This document shows, one piece after another, positions 11,020 to 20,887 of a DNA stretch of 64,000 nucleotides; within the stretch, counting starts at the first letter, position 1; each line of letters starts with the position of its first letter. The DNA is from Acanthosoma haemorrhoidale (Eukaryota > Arthropoda > Insecta > Hemiptera > Acanthosomatidae), in assembly GCA_930367205.1 (NCBI GenBank), contig OV884013.1:85809333-85873332 (forward strand), read 5' to 3'. The notes under the pieces were generated by a model. That model saw only the letters and a program-made list of their open reading frames with translations, was not told the DNA's origin and made no database searches. The translations under genes were made by a program, and so were the position numbers.

Positions 11020-13254
11020 TGGGTCATAGTATATTAAATTACAACGTTTGCGGCCTTCGGCCCAAACAAGCTGACGTAGAGACACTTCTACGGTGCCATT
11101 CACCAGACGTCGCTGTCCTAACAGACACCCGACTGAAGAAGATTCATTTCTGCCGATTCGCGGGATATACCGCCTACCGCCACGACACTGAGACTTTACC
11201 ACCTCCGACCATCGGCCTGTGCTCTACGAACTAGAAGGCGACATGCCAGAGCCGCCTGCTTCTAGATACAGGTACGATGAGGCCAAGTGGGACCTCTACA
11301 AGCATCTCATCAATACCGAATTGCCCACAATTGCGCCCCTGAGACACACTTGGGACATAGATTACGCTATCTATCAGCTACAGGACGTCATCGATCGAGC
11401 TGCCGATGCATCGATCCCGACATTTTCTCCGAAGCCCCCTTCTCTGAGAAAACCTCCGGATCACATCCTACAACTGATTAGACAGCGTAATAACATCAAG
11501 AACAGGTGGTTTAGGACCAAAAACAGGGACTTAAAACCGGTTTTAAATGCTCTCACAAACCAAGTTAAGTCCCTGATGCCCCAGTGGAAAAATTCGATTT
11601 GGGAAGATCGCCTCACCAGTCTCCACGGTGACCACAAGCAATTGTGGAAGCTTGTGAAGACCTGCAGGTCCAAAAATAACGGTGTAAGGGTGGCCGTAAA
11701 CGGGCAGTTCATTCCCACCACCGAGCAAGCGGACATCTTGGCGTCCCATTATGAGGAAGTCAGTCGTGGCCAGGGACAGCCAATAGGAGCCCTCTACCCC
11801 CCTCCCCCACCCTCCCCACCACTACCGAAATCTACACCTCACACCGGCAATGCGCTGCATTCATTCGAAGAACGACCGGCAAGAAGGCCCCAGGTCAGGA
11901 TTCCATCCAGAACATCCTACTCAAGCAGCTGCCGAGGAAAGGAATCTCATTCATAACGAACGTGTTGAACTCCTGCTTCAGGCTGCACTATTTCCCCCAG
12001 AACTGGAAGCACGCTGTAGTGGTCCCCCTTCTGAAACCAGCGAAAAGCGGTTATGAGCCATCTCATTACCGCCCCATCAGTCTGCTGACTCAACTCTCGA
12101 TGCTGTTCGAGAGAAACATCCACGTACATCTCTCAGGGCACTGCGAGTCACAAGAAGTCATCCCACCAGAGCAGACTGGTTTCAGCACAGGCTTAAGTGC
12201 GAACAGCAACCTGGTGAGATTGCAACACCACGTCGCATCGAACGTCCGGCGCAACAGAGCTACCGCTATGATTTCACTGGACTGTTCGAAAGCTTTCGAC
12301 TCTGTCGACCACTACATCCTACTCCAACGTCTGAGGGAATATGAATTCTCGGATCAGCTTCAGAACCTGATGAGATCCTATCTTACAGGCAGAACTTTTT
12401 CGGTTCGTATAGGCAATACGTCTACGACCCGAAGAAATTACACTGCCGGTGTCCCCCAAGGATCGGTGCTAGGCCCCCTGCTGTTCAACATTTACACCAC
12501 CCACATCGTAGGAGCCTCGTACCCCAACTGCGAGGTATCGGCGTATGCAGACGACATTGGTGTTTACAGCACTAGCATCAATCTCACCAGAGCCCTGAAA
12601 TTTGCTGAGAGCGCCAGTCAACAGATCGCCGAGAAACTCGATGCCGTCCACATTAAAGTCAACCCGGCCAAGACGCAAGGAATTATATTCAGCTATAAAT
12701 CCGGAAGAAAGAAGCTCCCGAAATCCTTCGTCTTAGACGGCAAAGAGTGCCATGTAAGCAACAAGCTATGCTACCTTAGGATTACCCTCGGTAGACACTT
12801 GTCGTTCACAACACATCTCGGCAAGAAGTTAAAGAGTGTTAGAAAGAAATTCTTCAGCCTCGGACACCTACTTCACAGCCCGGCTTTATCGGTACGCCTC
12901 AAGCTGCTGATATACCAGAGCGTCCTAAGACCTGCTTTGATGTATGGGACCCCTCTCTTCAAGTATCTGACTCCTAACACTCTCAAAACGCTCCAGCAAT
13001 TTCAGAACAGAGTTCTCCGCACCTCCCTCAAACATACCCCGTTCGACCGAATGAAGGCAGACGAGATGCATAAAAAATTTGAAGTGCTCACCATTCAAGA
13101 TTTCATCAAGAGAAGACACATCAAATTTTTCGACTCACTCCGACACAGCCACAACCCACTATTCTCCGACCTTCAACCACCACCAATGCCCGTCAGATGG
13201 AAGCACTGCTGGACCGCCGAAGCCTGGAGACAGATGGACGTGATCGAACCCTAG
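11016..13254 (+). pseudogene. LINE-A ORF2: remnant endonuclease plus reverse transcriptase
   Basis: ORF2 makes the nick and copies the RNA at the target. It starts at ATG 11016, overlapping the ORF1 stop. The endonuclease N terminus is visible (LNYNVCGLRPKQ, then LTDTRL). The frame then jumps at about 11203 straight to the C-terminal SDHRPVLYE motif, so the central catalytic portion, about 130-140 residues, is deleted. From 11204 to about 11840 the linker is in one frame. A further shift near the proline-coding C-rich tract (11796-11830) leads into the RT. The RT is open from about 11850 (GKKAPGQDSIQNILLKQ) through HYRPISLL, CSKAFDSVDH, GVPQGSVLGPLLFN, AYADDIGVYS and the thumb, ending at TAG 13252-13254. 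All main RT blocks, including the catalytic YADD, are present. There is no RNase H. The protein cannot be made as one chain from this copy. Confidence 0.92.
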
Positions 13255-13611
13255 CCCCCTGACGGAGACTGAAGATCTACACCCAGCCGAGAGATCGAGG
13301 CCGATCTCCGAAGCTACAAGACCCCATCACCTGTTTAAGCAGGTCGAGAGGCCGAGAGGCCGACTTATTTCAGGCCCCTGCCGGGGCTGGCCAGGCTTGA
13401 CCTGGCCGACTACAAACCCTTGCCTAGGTACCCCTAGGCTCCACCCTCGGTAGACTCTCACTACCTTCCTGATTCCACCCGCCTCCTTTAGGCATACCCC
13501 ACCCTATATCCTTCTCATACATCCTTCAAGTGGGGGACTCCCCTTAGTGAAAGGCACTCATTAGCCCAAAATAATTTTCCCACATCCTATTTTATAAGTT
13601 TGAGACCTAAG
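13255..13611 (+). other. LINE-A 3' UTR with a series of perfect hairpins
   Basis: Five inverted repeats follow one another. GAGATCG/CGATCTC lies at 13291-13308 (loop 4). ACCTG/CAGGT lies at 13329-13344. GCCCC/GGGGC lies at 13374-13387. GGCCAGG/CCTGGCC lies at 13389-13407. GCCTAGG/CCTAGGC lies at 13422-13439. The rest, up to the poly(A), matches fragments at 19521-19704 and 47664-47710. In related LINEs the 3' UTR is what the RT recognises for target-primed synthesis; that role here is inference. Confidence 0.8.
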
Positions 13612-13642
<31 letters not shown>

Positions 13643-13644
<2 letters not shown>

Positions 13645-13654
13645 CAACAAGAAC
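13643..13654. repeat. Right target-site duplication of LINE-A
   Basis: AGCAACAAGAAC directly after the poly(A), identical to 9621-9632. The first A is shared with the tail. Confidence 0.92.
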
Positions 13655-14585
13655 CTATTTAACCTTTTTTGAACTACTCTTGCCTAAGTGAGAGGCTCTG
13701 ATTTCATTCACGCGTGGGGTAAAGAAAGAAGCGATCGTCCGTCTGTGAGCTACGATGTTGTAACATGAGTTAATCGATACAAAATTCTGATGTATACTTC
13801 ACAAAAACTCGGAATATGATCATTAGATTTTAGTTTAAAAAAGAAAGTGTGGGAATCATTAAAAAAAATACATAAATAAATTCGTGTAAGTTTTGTTAAT
13901 TCTTAAAATTTCAGAAGATTTTAAAGCCAACAAAAGAAATCGTGAATTCAACTCATCCCTAGCCGGTTTTAAAATGTAATATTTAAATATATTAAACTTA
14001 AATATTTAAAAAAAAAATATAACATCGTTTTTCATTTTCTTGGTTTTCACTTCAGATTTGTCTTTTTGTGATCTTGTGTATTCGTCCACAATTAAAAAAT
14101 GATGCGCAAAAACCAATAAAATGTAATCCGGAAGATATCCCAAAGAAGATAATTAAGACATACTATTTAGTTTATGATTGATTAATAAAATATAATGACA
14201 AGGGCTTAAATATAAGCCATTCCTTTGACTAAAGGACACATGGGAAACACACCAAACTTGCATCACTCGACCAAGACTTACCGTATCCATTCTGCTCTGT
14301 ACCACAATGGGCTGTAAAATAAGTTCTACTACAACAATCGCTGCACAATTTGGAAAGATTATGGAGAACAACGACTAAAGGAAGTGAACTGCATAATTAT
14401 ATTCTGGACATAATTGAAATTTCATCTAAATTCAAACAGACACAGGACTCGGACCGTATAAAAGTTGCCTACACTGTTTCGGATTACGCGACAATCCAAA
14501 TTATACTTGTCACGGTATAAAACCAACTTAAGAACTCCTTACATACATTTTTTAACTTCTGGGTGGGCCATTAAATAATTTAGTC
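13655..14585. other. AT-rich spacer between two LINEs
   Basis: Host-type AT-rich sequence with no supported gene, RNA or repeat. Confidence 0.55.
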
Positions 14586-14599
14586 ACTAACGTTATACT
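14586..14599. repeat. Left target-site duplication of LINE-B
   Basis: ACTAACGTTATACT, identical to 18122-18135. Confidence 0.95.
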
Positions 14600-14606
14600 T
14601 TTTTTT

Positions 14607-16407
14607 ATATAGGTAAATATCCTTTGAGCTAGTAAAGCAAACCTGCGTGCCAGAACCTGTCAAAAGCTTGAGCTATGTCCAGAAAGGCATATTGTTTGGT
14701 TTCAAGGGCTGAGGATATGTGATCAACAACGCGAAGGCCTTGTTGAGCAGTGGAATGTCGTTGGTGGAAACCAAACTGGTGAGAGGATAAAGGTTTTTGG
14801 ATTCAACAATTGGAATTAGGCGTTTTAATAGGAGCTTTTCAAATATTTTTGAGAGAATAGGGAGTAGGCTAATTGGACGGTAAGATGAGGCGTCATTGGG
14901 TGGTTTACCGGGCTTGGCGAATAGGACTATAATGGAGTGTTTCCAGAGGAGAGGAAAGTGCGTAGTTCAGATAATGCAATTATAAATGTAGGTTAGGAAG
15001 ATTATGGCTTTAGGAGGAAGTTGTTGGAGGATTCGAGGAGTAAGGAGATCATATCCTGGAGATTTTCGATAAGGTAATTTTTTTAGAATATATTTGACCT
15101 CAGAGGGGTTAACGGCTTTTGGTGGCAGTGAGAGAGAGATAGGTGAAGTGAGGAAATCATCAACAGTTGGGCGATGATTATTGTTTTAAGGAGTACGATG
15201 AGGAGTGAAAGTACGGGAAAGATGCAGTGCGAATTCCTCCGCCCTCTCGCCATCCAAAGCCGCCTAGGACCCATCATCACGACGGAGTGGATGTGAAACA
15301 GGATGATATTTCAGGATTTTCTTAGTTACATTCCACAAGGAGTTATCCTTGGAAGACAGAGAGGAGAGATAGGAATTGAAAGAATCGGAACGGAAAGATG
15401 CCAATTGCCGCTTTACCAGCCTGCAGTACTGATTGTATGAGCGACGATCAGCAGGATGTCGGGATCTTTGCCACACTGTTCTCGAGAGGCGTTTGGATTG
15501 GATTAGGTCTTTGAGATACTGAGGCATTGTGAATTTTTAGGTGACGGTGGGGTGACGATGCCTCCCAGGCCGACCTCTGGATCAGAGTAGTGAAGGAATG
15601 CATTGCATCATCTAGGACTTGGGATGTTTTCAGGGGTACTTTGAGGTCTAGAGAGTCTGTAAGAATCTAGCGGAAGTGGTCCGAGTCAACTGGGCCCCTG
15701 TTAAATGAAGGAGGAGGCAGTTTGTGAATTGGGTTTAGGGAAATGTTTAATAATAAGGGGCTATGGTCGGAGGAGAGGTCATCGAGGCGCGTGAGTGAAT
15801 AGTTTAGTCTTCCTAAACTATTGTAGAAAAAGAAGTCAAGGAGATCAGGATTTCGGTTGGGATCAGATGGCCAATAGGTGGCTGTGTCAGGAGTGATAGT
15901 GGAGCAATGTTTCCGTGTGAGTGCAGACAGCAAAGCACGTCCTCGTGTATTCTTGGCTCTTGACCCCCAATGTTGGTGCTTCACATTAAAGTCCCCACCC
16001 ACAAGGAAACGATGTCCGATAGAGTCTAGAAAGGAGATGAATTGGGAGTCGGAAATAGATTTATTGGGAGGGCAGTACACTGATGCTAGAGTAAGGGGAA
16101 AAGTGAAGGTGGTGATTGACACTGCAGTGGATTGAAGGAAATCATGTGCTACCAAAGGAACTATGTGGTGGGGTATGGAGTTATGGACAATGACAACGGT
16201 ACCTGCATGAGCTCTTCCATCAGGGTTATCAGTTCGATAAGTCTGGTACTGTCGAACGGAAAATGGTCGTTTACTCGTAAGTCTTGTTTCAGTAATAAGA
16301 GCTACGTCGATGTTTTTGTCGTGGAGTAGTGCTGTCAGTTCGTTAGTGTGGGTGCGAACGCCATTCGCATTCCAAAGGAGAATGGATAAGGAGTCAGAAG
16401 GATCCAC
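14607..16407 (-). pseudogene. LINE-B ORF2: endonuclease and truncated reverse transcriptase
   Basis: The frame begins at 16407, directly after the ORF1 stop. The first codon is now GTG (VDPSDS), probably a mutated ATG. The apurinic-type endonuclease is open to 15667 and shows its full motif set: ILLWNANGVR, ITETRL, YCPPN, VGGDFNVKHQHWGSR, DLLDFF and SSDHSPLLLN. That includes the catalytic Glu, Asp and His positions. Frameshifts follow at about 15665, 15280 and beyond. The pre-RT linker (15527-15264) and RT blocks remain readable, with SPGYDLL, YRPISLL, QFGFHQRHSTAQQ and the first catalytic Asp region DIAQAFDRFWHAG near 14640-14700. Reading stops a few codons later at the tail. No YADD box is present, so the copy cannot encode an active RT. 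Confidence 0.9.
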
Positions 16408-17712
16408 TTATGGGTTTTGTTTAACGGGGATAAGGTAGGAGACAAGATTTGTAAGAAGGGAAATGAGAGGGGTAATTAGAGTTCTGAATGCTGTAAGGAA
16501 TGATGTTAATAGGCTAGTGAGATTTGAAGAGCTTGAAGGTGGAGGAATATGTGAGATGTGTGGTTGAGGATGGGATTGGGTTTGCTGGTTGACGGGATGA
16601 GCGGAATGCTGGGGAAGAGAAACTTGCGGATGAGTAGTGGGCAGTGCCTGTGACTGCTCTCTGTTCCGAACGGCATCAGCAAAAGAGACTGAAGGCCTCA
16701 AATTCTGAAGGCGCGGGGGCGCTTCTTGAGCTACCTGTGACTGGCTTCTCTTCTTCTGGCCGACGACGTTGTTCGCTCCTGGACTTGAGAATTCTATAAG
16801 CCACGCAGCCCTTGTAGTTGGCCGGATGGTCTTGCTGGCAGAGCACGAATACAGCAGGCGATTTCAGGGGATTTTTGCACAATTCGCTTTTGTGCTGCCC
16901 ACTACACTTTACACTGCTGGGAGGGTGGTGGCAGTACGATTTGGTGTACCCATATGCTTGGCTATTATGGCATTGGACGATGTCTCGTTTGGGGTAAGGT
17001 TTTTCGACCTGTATTCTTGTGTAATACAGGTGTGTCAAGTCATATATTTTCTCCACGCCAGATGTCCACTCGAGATCTACAAAGAATAACGGTAACGCCG
17101 TTTTGGTGGATTCGTTTTGTTGCCTGTCCTCACGTAAAACGTCTTTGGCGGACTTTGAATCCCAGAGTTGATAGTTCGTCTTCAATTTCATCTGCTGGTG
17201 TGGTCGGGTGCAGATTTCTGATCACTACTCGTAACGATCTTTCCTGCTTCAACTGGTAGGTATGGAAGTCGGCATTGGTTTCTTCCAAATGCTTGATCGC
17301 ACGATAAGTATCGGGAGTGTCTGGGGAAATTTTCGACGGCCGAGAGCGATTGAGGCACGAATATTTTCCGATACCTACAATTTTGCTCATTTGTGAGCAT
17401 AATAATTTGAAATTTTTAATATTCCTTACGAATATAGCAGGCGGCTTGGGCTGTGTTGGTGTTTTGATGACTTCCACGTCGTCAGGTTGGCTATTTCTTA
17501 ATGCTTCGAAGCTGTTAGGCGTGAACAATGGAGATTCGTCTACTGTTTCTTCTTTTGAAGTGCTGGTCTGTGGTGGTAGGTCTTCCATAGAGCTGGGGGC
17601 AGATGAATTTATTGAAATGTTTCTATTTGATCTTCTAGTCTCTCTCTTAGCAGGCGATGGGGTCAGAGTTGGCCCTAAAGACCTTGTTCTTTTTTTTTTT
17701 ATTATCAGACAT
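16408..17712 (-). pseudogene. LINE-B ORF1 with PRE-C2HC-type region and degraded zinc knuckles
   Basis: The likely start is ATG at 17712 (MSDNKKK), followed by an 11-A run (17690-17700) that puts the frame one base out. With one A fewer, the frame would continue into the Ser/Arg-rich stretch and MEDLPPQTSTSK. The conserved region LRVVIRNLHPTTPADEIEDE and then LGFKV is the ORF1 'associated with zinc finger' segment of Jockey-type Gag proteins. A second frame (17191-16676) carries IYDLTHLYYTRIQVEKP and three knuckle remnants. Knuckle 1 has lost its second Cys (CHNSQAYGYTKSYC) and others are incomplete, so mutations have accumulated. The C-terminal part (16701-16408) ends in TAA at 16410-16408. 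RNA-binding function is by family analogy. Confidence 0.82.
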
Positions 17713-18121
17713 TAGCTGTTGATAAAATCTCATTTTATCATAAACGGGTTTTTGTTAGTAAAAAAAAAAATACGTAGCACCGGTGGGATTCAACAACTTG
17801 TAGTGGCGAGTCACCGGTCTTGACTCTGAGCCACCAGACCGTCTGGCTCACTGAGCCTATTGCTTGGATCTCCGGTCCGTAAAGGCTAATGGCAAGGCGT
17901 CCAATATGGCCGACGTCTCTGTCCGATATAACTTATTACACTTCACACAAATATAATAAGCGATTTACTAACTTCTTGAGGGCTCCCTCGTGGCCAGCCC
18001 ACGTAAGTTGCCTGCTGGAACAGTTTTTTAGATGAAGTGTGGCCTATAAACGGTAGTATACAGGGTTTGAAGTAAGTACGATACAGAGAGACGTTGTAAA
18101 CAGTAGCGCATGCGCAAAAAA
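17713..18121 (-). promoter_or_regulatory. LINE-B 5' UTR with NRF-1-type palindrome
   Basis: About 400 bp lie between the 5' end and the ORF1 start. The perfect palindrome GCGCATGCGC (18106-18115), 6 bases from the 5' end, is the consensus recognition site of NRF-1/Ewg-type transcription factors. Another inverted repeat, CCAGACCGTCTGG, is at 17834-17846. An internal promoter is expected of this group; actual binding is inference. Confidence 0.6.
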
Positions 18122-18135
18122 ACTAACGTTATACT
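18122..18135. repeat. Right target-site duplication of LINE-B
   Basis: ACTAACGTTATACT, identical to 14586-14599. Confidence 0.95.
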
Positions 18136-19506
18136 GACCAACTTAAAATGACATTTAACTAAACGTGAACTCAACAAAATGATTGACGCCAATTACTTAC
18201 ACAAAAATTATTCGGCACAGGAGCTGCTCATGGATGTGGAAATTATTTCAATATGAACTGATACACGTAGTGTATCTTGTTGGGTGAAATATGTAACTGA
18301 AATTATTTCGCATGAATGAGAGAGTGGATGAAAATTTGTAAATATGGGAATCAATTAGATCATATATAATTATCTAATACCTTTTTTAGGGCAGATTGCA
18401 ATTTCTGCAACTTCCACAGCACAGGGATACTGTTCTGAGGAAATAAATAAACAAAAATTTGTTATCCCTATATAAAACTAATTTAATGAGGAAAATAGCA
18501 ACGCAACTGATCCTTTCGGGGTAGTGAGATGAGATTAAAACTTCTCAACATTTGTCATGTCTAACTTGGCTGTGCTACACCGACATACAAGGCTTGAAAG
18601 AGAATCGATCAATTAATAAACCTAATAAGTAGTGGGTTTCTTTGGCTTTTTTTCCAAAAGCAGAAACCATTGTGTTTTCATCAGCGAGCCTTTGTCACTC
18701 ACATCATATGTAAAAGTTAGAAGACATCAAACTTTCAATGGAGGTTCCATCTGAATTTAAGATGGTATGAGAAATCTCTATAAAACATGTATTTTTTTCA
18801 TTAATTAATTATTTAGTTGGTATTAAAATAAATATATAATTTTTAATTGGTTACCAAATTAACGATACGAAATATGTGTTTTTTAAACTTTTACAAATAA
18901 TTTAAACTGCCCTTATCATCGAGTTCACAAATTTAACTCGACTAGTGTTTTTTTGGAGGCATGAAACTATGCAAGGTAGTTTCATTTGACGCCCTGATGA
19001 TTAAAATGATTAAACATTAAAATGAATAACCTATAATTAAAGAAAGTCATTAAAATTGGATTCACTATAAAATCTAAAACCATCCTCCTCAATACGCGAC
19101 TTTAATTGGTTTTAGTAGTTCTAAGTAATATTAGTGGGAAATAGTCGGTGTTGTTTCTTTATTGACTACCCTATACTTCACTTGTATTTACAAATATATG
19201 CCTCGAACCTGTCCGACCCTGTCCCGACTCCAAAAAATGGCCTTTTGGTCACTGAAGGCGGAACAAAGACCGTCAAGATTACCTAGACCGGGAGGTCTCC
19301 AGCCGAACATCCTGTATTCTCACTTGGAAAAACGTCCCCCCAATCGCTAAGGAAGGGCAATTAATGGTAGGCCATTAGAGGATAACCACAGGGCCGTCAA
19401 GGTTACTGGAACAGATCTCAAGGTTTGGCTTGAAGAAGTTGTTCATCTTACCTTTCCGCATTAATATGCAGAATTTATTTTTTATTTTAAAAAAATCGCA
19501 TGCTTG
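18136..19506. other. AT-rich intronic sequence
   Basis: No exon or classifiable repeat is visible. The open frame 19162-19350 (plus) has no recognised similarity. Confidence 0.5.
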
Positions 19507-19520
19507 AACTTTTTTTTATT

Positions 19521-19704
19521 TATTTTTTTTTCCTCAGCTCTCAAACTTATAAAAAATAGGATGTGGGAAAATAAAGGAAAATTGTTTAGGGCTGATGAGT
19601 GCCTTTCACTAAGGGGAGTCCCCTTTGAAGGATGTATGAGAAGGATATAGGGTGTGGAATGCCTAAAAAGGCGGATGGAATCAGGAAGGTAGTGAGAGTC
19701 TACC
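19521..19704 (-). mobile_element. 5'-truncated LINE-A fragment (3' UTR) with 14-bp TSD
   Basis: This minus-strand piece matches the last part of the LINE-A 3' UTR (13440-13611). Shared blocks include ATCCTATTTTATAAGTTTGA in related form, CACTAAGGGGAGTCCCC and GGTAGTGAGAGTCTACC. The direct repeat AACTTTTTTTTATT flanks it at 19507-19520 and 19705-19718. The T-rich tail adjoins the left repeat. Confidence 0.87.
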
Positions 19705-19718
19705 AACTTTTTTTTATT

Positions 19719-20882
19719 CTAACCATTCTAGGTTTTATAGTAGGGAATAGGGAAAATTCTTAAATATGGTCTTCGTTAAAAAAATATTTGTTCATGTGTT
19801 GTGTTGATTAAGTTTCATTGAGGCGATCCTGACCGGTGTGACTTGACATTTCGGTTCAGCAAAGTCATGGGGTTTAATATGGTACCAAGCTATATAGTTT
19901 TTATGCAACGTGCTCATTTATTATTAGTGCTAGGAGTTTACGATTAGAAAATAGTTAAGATGTCTATCAGAATATTTCGTAGATGTTACCGTGTAACATA
20001 ATTTTTAATTGACATGCTCATCTTGAAATTTGGAAGTCTTCTTTGCCTGATGATTAGCATTATATTCGTTACCTCTGAAGGCGGGAGGTATTAATCTGTT
20101 GTATCTATATTATTGACAATATTTTAAGAAACTGAGAAAACCCCATCAGCCCCAAGCCTATTGAAGAAGTCATGCACAAGAGACACAAGGTTCTGTGCCA
20201 GAGACAGTCAAGAGCTTCGGTCTTTCAATACTTGATCACTGCATACTTTTATAAAGGATTTTACATTTAATGTTGGGAATTAAAAACCTTAAATCAATAA
20301 TTTAACATTAAAGTGATTAAGTTCTGACTACTCTGAGGTTGGATATTTCTGAGCCTACTCTCATTTGGGACTCTCTCAGCCTTTGTGATTCTGTATACCT
20401 TTTTGGTATGGTGGAAACCAGCCGTTTGGGACATGTTACTAACCGTTCACCTGCCAAATATAGCATTGGACCTTTGGTCCTGGAGTGTAATAGTACGGAT
20501 TTTTTTCCGTACGTAATGTTCACTTTTTCACGCTAAGTAAACCTGGACGAATTCTCCGCACGGCCTTTAGAGCTCCCTCCGTGACACCTTCATGTACCAA
20601 CGTTCATTTCACTTGATAGACATCAGCATGGAACTCATGTTTCGAATATCCTCATGCGTAAATTTTACTGTAGATGATCAGTGTTTTGTGGTATTTTGAA
20701 TTTACGATTGCTTTGGTGTGAGAGAGTACCTTATTTGCACCGTTAGGCCGGTATTTCCTACTTATTTATCTCCGTGAAATCCTGTGATGTCAGTGCTACA
20801 GAAAATGCAGTCATTTTTATATTTATAGCATTAAAAGTAAAAGTGAGTTAAAATTGCATAATATACCATAAAACAATAATAA
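19719..20882. other. AT-rich intronic sequence
   Basis: The overlapping frames 20317-20523 (minus) and 20339-20536 (plus) are moderately GC-rich but not recognised. A short perfect hairpin, GTACGGA/TCCGTAC, is at 20493-20512. Confidence 0.45.
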
Positions 20883-20887
20883 GAGCT

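Larger units (their letters stand above)
9633..13643 (+). mobile_element. LINE-A: near full-length Jockey-like non-LTR retrotransposon
   Basis: The element comprises a 5' UTR, ORF1 with three zinc knuckles, ORF2 with a remnant apurinic-type endonuclease and a YADD reverse transcriptase, a structured 3' UTR, and a poly(A) tail of about 32 bases (13612-13643). A perfect 12-bp TSD flanks it. The 5' end is confirmed independently because the copy at 59253-60950 starts with the same bases. No RNase H domain follows the RT. That layout fits the Jockey group, although finer placement needs a phylogeny. Base composition is clearly more GC-rich than the AT-rich host. The TSD and tail look recent, but the reading frames contain several shifts and about 400 bp of endonuclease are missing. 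It is therefore not autonomous as written, unless some indels are assembly errors. Confidence 0.93.
14600..18121 (-). mobile_element. LINE-B: 3'-truncated Jockey-like LINE with perfect TSD
   Basis: This minus-strand element is flanked by the same 14 bases on both sides. Reading from 18121 it has a 5' UTR of about 400 bp, ORF1, ORF2 endonuclease and the first half of the RT. Then a short A tract of about 8 bases (antisense T, 14599-14606) meets the TSD. The RT frame can be followed to within about 10 bases of the tail (AGLLY..LKGYLP), so the fingers and palm beyond block 3, the thumb and the 3' UTR are missing. This is the opposite of ordinary 5' truncation. The sequence is distinct from LINE-A, with no shared UTRs. 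Several frameshifts make it non-functional. Confidence 0.9.

Noticed and set aside
15878..16329. Plus-strand frames of 85 and 65 codons
   Set aside because: They are the antisense of the LINE-B endonuclease, which has a complete motif set on the minus strand.
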